A DNA stretch of 9,790 bases from Patescibacteria group bacterium (lineage in GTDB: Bacteria; Patescibacteriota; Minisyncoccia; Phycocordibacterales; UBA12445). A program made the translations under genes and the position numbers. Location of the stretch: the NCBI GenBank assembly GCA_022710205.1, contig JAKLHJ010000030.1:1-9790 (forward strand). The letters run 5' to 3'. This document shows positions 1 to 4,398 of the stretch, piece by piece (position 1 is the stretch's first letter; each line of letters starts with the position of its first letter). Under the pieces are notes generated by a model. It made no database searches. It was not told the origin of the DNA and saw only the letters and a program-made list of their open reading frames with translations.

Positions 1-1006
1 CTTTTCTGAGCCTCTGTCCGTTACATTCCTTACATATCTCATCGCTCCAAAGAGACTCCGTGCCGATACCATGACAGGCGGGACATGCTCCATATGGAGA
101 GTTGAATGAGAAAAGTCTCGGCTCTATTTCTATGAAAGAAAATCCGTCGTTCGGACAAGTGTATTTTGCGGACATCGCAAACTCTTCCCACTTCTTGCCC
201 AAATCTCTTAGAAGAAGTTTGCCACCGTCGTATGAAAAAATAACTCTTATGGTGTCCTCTGCGTTAGAAAGCGCCAGGGGCACAGACTCTGCAAGCCTGT
301 CTCTTACGTTCTGATTGTTTACACCAAAATCGCTGACGGCTATTTCGTCAACCATAATGTCTATATCGTGCTTCTTATTTTTATCTAAAACAATTTGTTC
401 GCGGAGGTGATAAAGAGTCCCATCAACCCTCGCCTTGAAAAATCCCTTACCAAGAAAATCGTAGAGCATCTGGTAGTATTCTCCTTTTCTTCCTCTCACA
501 ACAGGGGCAAATATGAGCACGCGAGAAAGCTCCTCCTTTCTGTCGGAAGATTCTATTTTCTCCATTATGAATTGGATGATCTCGTCGGTGGAAAGTTTTT
601 GTATCGGCTCATTGCAAACAAGACAATGAGGAATACCGATCCTCGCATAAAGAACACGGAGATAATCGTATATCTCTGTAATAGTCGCGACGGTCGAACG
701 AGGGTTCGCGGAGTGTGACTTCTGGTCAATAGAGATGGCGGGAGAAAGCCCTGTGATCTCATCAACGTCAGGCTTCTGGAATTGTTTCAAAAACTGCCTT
801 GCGTAAGACGAAAGTGACTCAACATAGCGCCTCTGACCTTCGGCAAAAATAGTATCAAAAGCAAGGGATGATTTACCCGAACCGGAAAGACCGGTAAAGG
901 CTATCATTTTGCCGCGCGGAAGCTCCAGATCTATATCTTTTAAATTGTGTGTCCTGGCGCCCTTTATTCGAATTTTTCCTTGCCCGCTTAAATTTTCATC
1001 TTTCAT
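1..1006 (-). CDS. uvrA: UvrA, excinuclease ABC subunit A (N-terminal part, runs off the left edge)
   Basis: UvrA is the damage-sensing ABC ATPase of nucleotide excision repair; its dimer loads UvrB onto DNA. About 335 N-terminal residues are visible. Walker A is GLSGSGKSS at residues 39-47, followed by the family blocks FAEGQRRYVESLSSYARQF (54-72) and PAISIDQKSHSANPRSTV (89-106). A CxxC pair at C128/C131 opens the UvrB-binding region. A zinc-module region follows (CPND at 284-287, then FSFNSPYGACPAC ending at C311). Only about 15 residues after this module the chain already reads CKECNGQRL, so the roughly 110-residue insertion domain of E. coli and Geobacillus UvrA appears absent. The second cysteine of CPxC is replaced by Asp (D287). 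ATG 1006 is the only plausible start, because a stop lies five codons upstream. The nearest GGAG is about 26 nt away, so no usable Shine-Dalgarno is present. The identity is certain. Confidence 0.97.
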   Translation of the reverse strand, partial: MKDENLSGQGKIRIKGARTHNLKDIDLELPRGKMIAFTGLSGSGKSSLAFDTIFAEGQRRYVESLSSYARQFLKQFQKPDVDEITGLSPAISIDQKSHSANPRSTVATITEIYDYLRVLYARIGIPHCLVCNEPIQKLSTDEIIQFIMEKIESSDRKEELSRVLIFAPVVRGRKGEYYQMLYDFLGKGFFKARVDGTLYHLREQIVLDKNKKHDIDIMVDEIAVSDFGVNNQNVRDRLAESVPLALSNAEDTIRVIFSYDGGKLLLRDLGKKWEEFAMSAKYTCPNDGFSFIEIEPRLFSFNSPYGACPACHGIGTESLWSDEICKECNGQRLRK

Positions 1007-1073
1007 TGTATTGTCTAATTAAAATTGTGTTTCTCCGACCCTGCCCTATGTTCAAATTCTGAATATTTTTTAA

Positions 1074-1118
1074 AAAAATTTTGGCGGGTAAATCATTTAT
1101 TCGCCCTCCTAAATTTTT
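1074..1118. repeat. Imperfect palindromic intergenic repeat, copy C
   Basis: Two 15-nt arms, 1074-1088 (AAAAATTTTGGCGGG) and 1104-1118 (CCCTCCTAAATTTTT), are inverted complements at 13 of 15 positions, with a 15-nt loop. The left arm runs into GGGTAAA, the same GGCGGGTAAAT string found in copy D. It belongs to the TTACCC...GGGTAA family seen at four places in this window. It could fold in RNA or be a REP/MITE-like element. Confidence 0.65.
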
Positions 1119-1175
1119 ATTGTCCATTGTTTTGTTGTATTTTAACCCTTATTTCGACCATATTGCTTTGTTATA

Positions 1176-1213
1176 TTACCCATCAAATTATGTATAAAAA
1201 TTTTGGCGGGTAA
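1176..1213. repeat. Palindromic intergenic repeat, copy D
   Basis: A 38-nt imperfect palindrome bounded by TTACCC (1176-1181) and GGGTAA (1208-1213), with an A/T core of AAATT and AAAATTTT. Its left end TTACCCATCAAA is shared with copy B (7610), and its right end AAAATTTTGGCGGGTAAAT is shared with copy C. This shows a dispersed family rather than a chance hairpin. Confidence 0.7.
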
Positions 1214-1284
1214 ATTTTTCATGGCGTTTTTTGGTTCTTTAGTAAAGCGATGCATTATACAATTGATTTCAAATATATGCAATG

Positions 1285-1313
1285 TAGAAAGAGAATGAAG
1301 GGTGGTGTATGAT
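1285..1313 (+). promoter_or_regulatory. Weak sigma70-like promoter candidate for the gene at 1388
   Basis: A -35-like TAGAAA (1285-1290) is followed after 17 nt by a -10-like TATGAT (1308-1313). The match is modest, so this is a candidate only. Confidence 0.3.
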
Positions 1314-1329
1314 ACTTCACCATAATGAC

Positions 1330-1351
1330 CTTCGGTAATCTTTATCCGAAG
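1330..1351 (+). promoter_or_regulatory. Leader hairpin upstream of the gene at 1388
   Basis: CTTCGG (1330-1335) and CCGAAG (1346-1351) are perfect complements around a 10-nt loop. The hairpin would lie in the 5' leader, about 22 nt before the Shine-Dalgarno at 1374. No T-tract follows it, so it is not a terminator. A role in mRNA stability or translation control is possible but unproven. Confidence 0.4.
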
Positions 1352-1387
1352 TATTAGCACATTAAAAATAAAAAGGAGGTGCTTTTT

Positions 1388-1687
1388 GTGAAATATCCTT
1401 ATCTTGCATCCAGAGAAGAAGGCGGACCCTATATCCCCATCCCCGAAGACGTGATCAAGAAGATCTACGGCGAGGTTCATTTCGATGTCCGAATGAAAAA
1501 GAACCCCGAGGACAAGATTCCCGCAGGAGTGGACTTCTATGCGCCGCGTGACAGCGACAACATCGATGGCACGACCAAGAAGGTCTACAGAGCCGGACGT
1601 CATGTCTTTTGGATTACGGAAGAAATCGCCAGACAGCTTCTTCCGAACGACATCCTCTTCGCGCTCAGCCCGAAGATGAAATCTTAA
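1388..1687 (+). CDS. Unrecognised 99-aa protein
   Basis: I do not recognise this protein. The start is GTG 1388, chosen because a consensus AGGAGG lies at 1374-1379 with 8-nt spacing; the in-frame GTG at 1379 overlaps that site and is rejected. The product is a small soluble, charged protein without a signal peptide, membrane segment or cysteine. It opens with VKYPYLASREEGGPYIPIPE, contains HFDVRMKKNPEDKIPAGVDF in the middle and ends with an amphipathic ITEEIARQLLP helix followed by a short LFALSPKMKS tail. It is a single-gene unit: a leader hairpin lies upstream and an intrinsic terminator begins about 20 nt after the stop. Many codons end in C or G, unlike uvrB. Being a real gene is well supported; its function is unknown. 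Confidence 0.8.
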   Translation: MKYPYLASREEGGPYIPIPEDVIKKIYGEVHFDVRMKKNPEDKIPAGVDFYAPRDSDNIDGTTKKVYRAGRHVFWITEEIARQLLPNDILFALSPKMKS

Positions 1688-1706
1688 ACACAACTCCCCT
1701 TGCGTA

Positions 1707-1733
1707 CCCCCACCACGTGTGGGGGTTTTATTT
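1707..1733 (+). terminator. Intrinsic terminator after the 99-aa gene
   Basis: The stem is CCCCCAC (1707-1713) with GTGGGGG (1719-1725), the loop is CACGT, and the T-rich tail is TTTTATTT. Confidence 0.9.
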
Positions 1734-1756
1734 ACCCTATTGAGTAAAATATGTAA

Positions 1757-1762
1757 TATAAT
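1757..1762 (+). promoter_or_regulatory. Perfect -10 box upstream of the gene at 1835
   Basis: TATAAT lies 72 nt before the ATG and just after the previous terminator. No good -35 is present at 16-18 nt; the nearest TTGAGT (1740) is only 11 nt away. The position makes a promoter plausible, but the match is incomplete. Confidence 0.4.
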
Positions 1763-1834
1763 CCATGAACACAGTCATTTGAAAACAAAAAACTAAACGT
1801 TCTACTCTGCTCGAAAGAGCCAAGGAGGAAAACC

Positions 1835-2404
1835 ATGCTCATGCTTCTGTGCGGAATCGCTCTCTACTTCATCGGATTTGTCATTCTCTACGTGGGCCGC
1901 GACGCCTCCTTCAAGAGAGTTGTGGAAAAGACAACTTGGATGCCCGCGGGATATGTATATCAAAATTACGAAGAGCTGGACAAAGTTTTTTATTTCGGCG
2001 AAGAAAAAGTTCGACTCAAAAATCTTCCCAAGTCGAAACAGGTCCCACTCCTTCCCAAAAAACTCACGGAAAACATGGTCGGCAAAAACGTGCTCCTCTA
2101 CAATGTCTTCCCTCTCGCCACCTGCTTCACCTCCTTCGGCACATGCATGATGCTTACTCCGCCTGACAATGCGGTCGTCGCAAACATATTTTTCGTCACG
2201 ATATCTATCGTGTCGACAGCTTGCTGCCATGATTTCTTTATCCAATCAGTGGGTAAGGGTGCAAAAAATATCATCGGCAGACTCATCAACTCGGCGCTCG
2301 AGCAGAACGTGCCGGAGCTAAAGAAAGAATCCCTCGAATATCAGATTGCCCTGCTCGACAAGGAGATCGAGGACTCCGGCACCAAGACCAAAAAGATCAA
2401 GTAG
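1835..2404 (+). CDS. Unrecognised 189-aa membrane protein
   Basis: No known family is recognised. ATG 1835 follows AAGGAGG (1822-1828) with 6-nt spacing, which fixes the start. A hydrophobic N-terminus (about residues 2-20, LMLLCGIALYFIGFVILYV) acts as a membrane anchor or uncleaved signal. A polar segment of about 65 residues follows, then two further hydrophobic stretches (about 86-106 and 113-133) forming a likely hairpin, with several cysteines in or beside them. The C-terminal 55 residues are charged, with a probable short coiled coil (about 160-182, ELKKESLEYQIALLDKEIED) and a lysine-rich end. It is a single-gene unit with its own candidate -10 box and a strong terminator right after the stop. 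It is probably an inner-membrane protein of unknown role. Confidence 0.82.
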   Translation: MLMLLCGIALYFIGFVILYVGRDASFKRVVEKTTWMPAGYVYQNYEELDKVFYFGEEKVRLKNLPKSKQVPLLPKKLTENMVGKNVLLYNVFPLATCFTSFGTCMMLTPPDNAVVANIFFVTISIVSTACCHDFFIQSVGKGAKNIIGRLINSALEQNVPELKKESLEYQIALLDKEIEDSGTKTKKIK

Positions 2405-2410
2405 AGTCCG

Positions 2411-2440
2411 ACCCCACCACCTGGTGGGGTTTTCTTTTTT
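2411..2440 (+). terminator. Intrinsic terminator after the 189-aa membrane protein gene
   Basis: An 8-bp stem ACCCCACC (2411-2418) and GGTGGGGT (2423-2430) closes a 4-nt loop, ACCT. The tail is TTTTCTTTTTT. It starts 6 nt after the stop codon. Confidence 0.92.
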
Positions 2441-2487
2441 CCCTTTCTGTGCTTATATGAACACGGAAAAAGGACCTTGAAAAAATA

Positions 2488-2535
2488 TACCCGCTTCACC
2501 CGCCTAAATTTTAGACCAAAATTTTAGTAGGCAAG
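2488..2535 (+). repeat. Palindromic intergenic repeat, copy A
   Basis: Positions 2489-2535 align without gaps over 47 nt to the reverse complement of 7609-7655 (34 of 47 identical by hand count). Shared parts are ACCCGCTTC, AAATTTTAG, AAAATTTT and a closing AAG. The GGGTAA end is degenerate here (AGGCAA). The copy sits about 50 nt before the ATG of the next operon, the same relative orientation as copy B has to its downstream operon. Confidence 0.65.
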
Positions 2536-2583
2536 AAATTTTCTGGATTTGTGAAAAATTTAGAAGGGCAAGGGAGGAACAAT

Positions 2584-3129
2584 ATGCCAAAAAGATACTG
2601 CCGAGAATGCAAAAAAGAAACCGAGCATGGTGTTTGGGCACGAGGATTCCGGTGTGTTTATTACGAGAAACACAAAAGAGTCAACTTCAAACCCGAGACG
2701 ATCCTCAAGGGAGTCATCCTGACTGAGCTTGGCAACGTGAACATCTTAAAAGATCTCGCGACCCTTGGCTCGATTATTTACGACATCGCGTATAAGTATC
2801 ACGGCAAAAAAGCAGACACGCAAGATATCATCAACGCACAGATTGCGCTCAAAGAACTCGGTGTCGAAATCGTCGAAACCGATGCTTGCGGCGACGATTT
2901 CGATTGGCCCAAAGAGAATCAAGAAAGACTGCGTCTCTCTATCGATAAGATGATAGACGAGAGCGAACAAATGAGCCCGGACAGTCTCACTCTCACATCC
3001 GTTGATAAAAACGGCAAAAAAGAATCGGTGACCATTTACAAGGTTTCGATAATGCTCAAGGTTCTCAAATTGAATAAGCGCGGTATCGCCTATCTAAAGC
3101 GACTCCGCAGGCTCGGATTTAGATTCTAA
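2584..3129 (+). CDS. Unrecognised 181-aa protein with an N-terminal zinc-ribbon-like motif
   Basis: ATG 2584 is chosen because GGGAGG (2572-2577) precedes it by 6 nt; the GTG at 2551 is in frame but has no such site. The N-terminus carries C6-x2-C9, H15, C24 and H30 in the motif RYCRECKKETEH, which looks like a small treble-clef or zinc-ribbon site. The remaining 150 residues are soluble and mixed alpha/beta, ending in a very basic tail (KVLKLNKRGIAYLKRLRRL) suggesting nucleic-acid contact. It is the first gene of a three-gene operon. Its stop overlaps the next Shine-Dalgarno (TAAGGAGG). The first 12 motif residues, and 35 nt of DNA, are identical in the next gene. Nucleic-acid binding is inference only. 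Confidence 0.82.
   Translation: MPKRYCRECKKETEHGVWARGFRCVYYEKHKRVNFKPETILKGVILTELGNVNILKDLATLGSIIYDIAYKYHGKKADTQDIINAQIALKELGVEIVETDACGDDFDWPKENQERLRLSIDKMIDESEQMSPDSLTLTSVDKNGKKESVTIYKVSIMLKVLKLNKRGIAYLKRLRRLGFRF
2593..2627 (+). repeat. 35-nt direct repeat, first copy (5' end of the 181-aa gene)
   Basis: This stretch is identical over 35 nt to 3146-3180 and codes for the same CxxC motif in both genes. Identity at silent positions suggests recent duplication or gene conversion. Confidence 0.9.
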
Positions 3130-3139
3130 GGAGGCGGCC

Positions 3140-3337
3140 ATGCAGAGATACTGCCGAGAATGCAAAAAAGAAACCGAGCACAAGCGCCGATATCTCGGAG
3201 ACCTCTACAAATGCACCGACCCAAAGCACAAGGACGACCCGACGAGGTGCCCAGACTGCGGCAACCTGCTCGACTCGGAATCAAAACCGAGCGACTGCAC
3301 TGATTGCTACTATCGGAAGAATAAAGACAGGTTTTAA
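3140..3337 (+). CDS. 65-aa double zinc-ribbon-like small protein
   Basis: ATG 3140 follows AAGGAGG (3128-3134), which overlaps the upstream stop, so translation is probably coupled. The short protein is rich in metal-ligand residues. The first cluster is C5, C8, H14, C25 and H30; the second is C37-x2-C40 and C53-x2-C56, a classic four-cysteine zinc ribbon. The N-terminal YCRECKKETEH is identical to that of the upstream 181-aa protein. After the ribbons the chain ends in a short basic tail (YYRKNKDRF). No membrane segment is present. Zinc binding is strongly suggested by spacing; partner or target is unknown. It could be a small nucleic-acid-binding or adaptor protein working with its operon neighbours. 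Confidence 0.82.
   Translation: MQRYCRECKKETEHKRRYLGDLYKCTDPKHKDDPTRCPDCGNLLDSESKPSDCTDCYYRKNKDRF
3146..3180 (+). repeat. 35-nt direct repeat, second copy (5' end of the 65-aa gene)
   Basis: Exact copy of 2593-2627; identity stops at once on both sides. Confidence 0.9.
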
Positions 3338-3350
3338 GGAGACAAAACAT

Positions 3351-3605
3351 ATGAGCGAAAAAGAAAACCAAGTCATCAACAAGATTTTCGAGGTTGAAGG
3401 CAATTTATTCTTTTGCAACGACTTCTCGGACATACTCAAGGATCTTTGCTTCCTAAACGACGTCTCGGTCGTGGTAGAAAAATCGGGGATCCTCTTCGTC
3501 AGCCTCAAGGTGAGACTGCGGGGCAGAAAAAGCAGCATCGATGGAGTATTAAGAGAGATGAACAACTTCACATGGCAGAGAAAAGGTAGCGTTCATTTTG
3601 CTTGA
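3351..3605 (+). CDS. Unrecognised 84-aa protein, third gene of the zinc-ribbon operon
   Basis: ATG 3351 follows AAGGAG (3336-3341), which overlaps the stop of the 65-aa gene, with 9-nt spacing. The product is small and soluble: an N-terminal helix (KENQVINKIFEVEG), a segment with cysteines at 22 and 33, and a probable beta strand pair with a basic turn (VVVEKSGILFVSLKVRLRGRK) before a helix and a TWQRKGSVHF end. There is no membrane segment or recognisable catalytic motif. It is the last gene of the operon; a strong GAAA-loop terminator begins 8 nt after the stop. The function is unknown. Confidence 0.8.
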   Translation: MSEKENQVINKIFEVEGNLFFCNDFSDILKDLCFLNDVSVVVEKSGILFVSLKVRLRGRKSSIDGVLREMNNFTWQRKGSVHFA

Positions 3606-3612
3606 ACACGCC

Positions 3613-3639
3613 AAACCACCTGGAAACAGGTGGTTTTTT
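3613..3639 (+). terminator. Intrinsic terminator of the zinc-ribbon operon
   Basis: The stem AAACCACCTG (3613-3622) pairs with CAGGTGGTTT (3627-3636) around a GAAA tetraloop, followed by a T run. Confidence 0.94.
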
Positions 3640-3654
3640 ATTGTTTTCTGAAAC

Positions 3655-3683
3655 TTGACTTTTTAGTATATAGGGTGTATAAT
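3655..3683 (+). promoter_or_regulatory. Strong sigma70-like promoter for the 192-aa gene
   Basis: TTGACT (3655-3660), a 17-nt spacer and TATAAT (3678-3683) match the consensus at 11 of 12 positions. Transcription would begin near 3690, giving a leader of about 80 nt. This leader contains a small GCGG/CCGC hairpin (3740-3752) just before the Shine-Dalgarno. Confidence 0.85.
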
Positions 3684-3768
3684 ATAAAGAGAGTTAAGGT
3701 ACACCAAAATTAAATAATGTGGATTCCCCACCATCGTCCGCGGCATAACCGCAAAGGAGGGCCCCGAA

Positions 3769-4347
3769 ATGAAATTTGACCGGGAAATTATCGGCCTCAT
3801 CATCGGTGTCAGCGTCTTCGTCCTCCTCATCATCGCCTCCTTCTCCACGTGGAGCACCCAGACCCTCACGGTCAAGTCCGTCTCTTGGGAGCGGACCATC
3901 AACGTGGAGTATCTCCAGACCTACGTCGAGGAATGTTGGGGGTATCCCCCTTCCGGAGGCAGGGAGCTCAGCAATTGGCTGGCCCTCAAAAGTTATCGCG
4001 TAAGCCACACCAAGACCGACTCCAAGGGGCGTAGCCACACCACCCACGAAACCAAGTGGCACCTGAAGAGACGGTGCAAGTATGAGATCGATCGTTGGAG
4101 ACACGTTCGCACCGAGCGCAGTCACAACACCGACTTCAACCCGGTGTGGCCCAACGTCGTCCTCGGCAACCGTGAGCGCAGTGCCACCACTTCCCAGACC
4201 TACTCTGTGAAGTATGTCGGGGAAGACCAGAGGTTCTATGACCAGACCTACGACGAATCTGAATGGCGCACCCACAAGCCGGGTTATGCCTACCGCACGA
4301 AGCTGAACATCTTCGGCGTCATCCTCGGCATGGAACAGCTCCAGTAA
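3769..4347 (+). CDS. Unrecognised 192-aa membrane-anchored protein
   Basis: ATG 3769 follows AAAGGAGG (3753-3760) with 8-nt spacing. One hydrophobic segment (about residues 8-25) behind a short charged N-terminus predicts a single-pass anchor with the rest outside the membrane. The outer part is rich in Trp, Tyr, Arg and His. It has SWERTINVE (39-47), EECWGYPPSGGREL (54-67), a histidine-rich stretch around 80-97 (SHTKTDSKGRSHTTHETKWH), CKYEIDRW (103-110) and PVWP (125-128). The W-x-R-x-I-x-V-E start followed by Y-x-I-x-R-W reminds me of a poorly described group of bacterial membrane-anchored hypothetical proteins; this is recollection, not a search. Codons end overwhelmingly in C or G, unlike uvrB beside it. 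It is a single-gene unit with its own strong promoter and a terminator shared with uvrB. Confidence 0.85.
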   Translation: MKFDREIIGLIIGVSVFVLLIIASFSTWSTQTLTVKSVSWERTINVEYLQTYVEECWGYPPSGGRELSNWLALKSYRVSHTKTDSKGRSHTTHETKWHLKRRCKYEIDRWRHVRTERSHNTDFNPVWPNVVLGNRERSATTSQTYSVKYVGEDQRFYDQTYDESEWRTHKPGYAYRTKLNIFGVILGMEQLQ

Positions 4348-4365
4348 GAGGAGCCCACAAAAACA

Positions 4366-4396
4366 AACCCCCATCGAACCGATGGGGGTTTTATAA
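4366..4396. terminator. Bidirectional intrinsic terminator between convergent genes
   Basis: An 11-bp stem (4366-4376 with 4380-4390; core CCCCCATCG and CGATGGGGG) closes an AAC loop. T-rich tails follow on both strands: TTTTATAATTTT on plus and GTTTGTTTTTG on minus. It serves the 192-aa gene and uvrB, which end 51 nt apart. Confidence 0.93.
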
Positions 4397-4398
4397 TT

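Larger units (their letters stand above)
1007..1387. other. Gene-free intergenic stretch between divergent uvrA and the accessory block
   Basis: This 381-nt A+T-rich stretch holds two palindromic repeat copies (1074-1118 and 1176-1213), a weak candidate promoter and a leader hairpin for the gene at 1388. The possible ORFs here have no ribosome-binding site and run through the repeats, so I do not call them genes. I could not find a convincing promoter for uvrA. Confidence 0.7.

Noticed and set aside
1025..1213. 62-codon plus-strand frame in the uvrA upstream region
   Set aside because: No Shine-Dalgarno, and it overlaps both palindromic repeats; the Cys/Leu/Ile-rich product reflects A+T-rich DNA.
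1142..1693. 183-codon open frame on the minus strand opposite the 99-aa gene
   Set aside because: It has no ribosome-binding site, runs through palindromic repeat D and a terminator region, and its protein looks like a shadow of the well-supported plus-strand gene.
3694..4374. 226-codon minus-strand frame opposite the 192-aa gene
   Set aside because: It extends across the terminator and promoter regions of the plus-strand gene and lacks a start signal; it is long because the plus gene uses C/G-ending codons.
1176..4396. Integron-like cassette array (single genes separated by attC-like palindromes)
   Set aside because: Palindromes are not present between every unit (none between 3640 and 3769 or after 4396), and no integrase or attC core site was seen.
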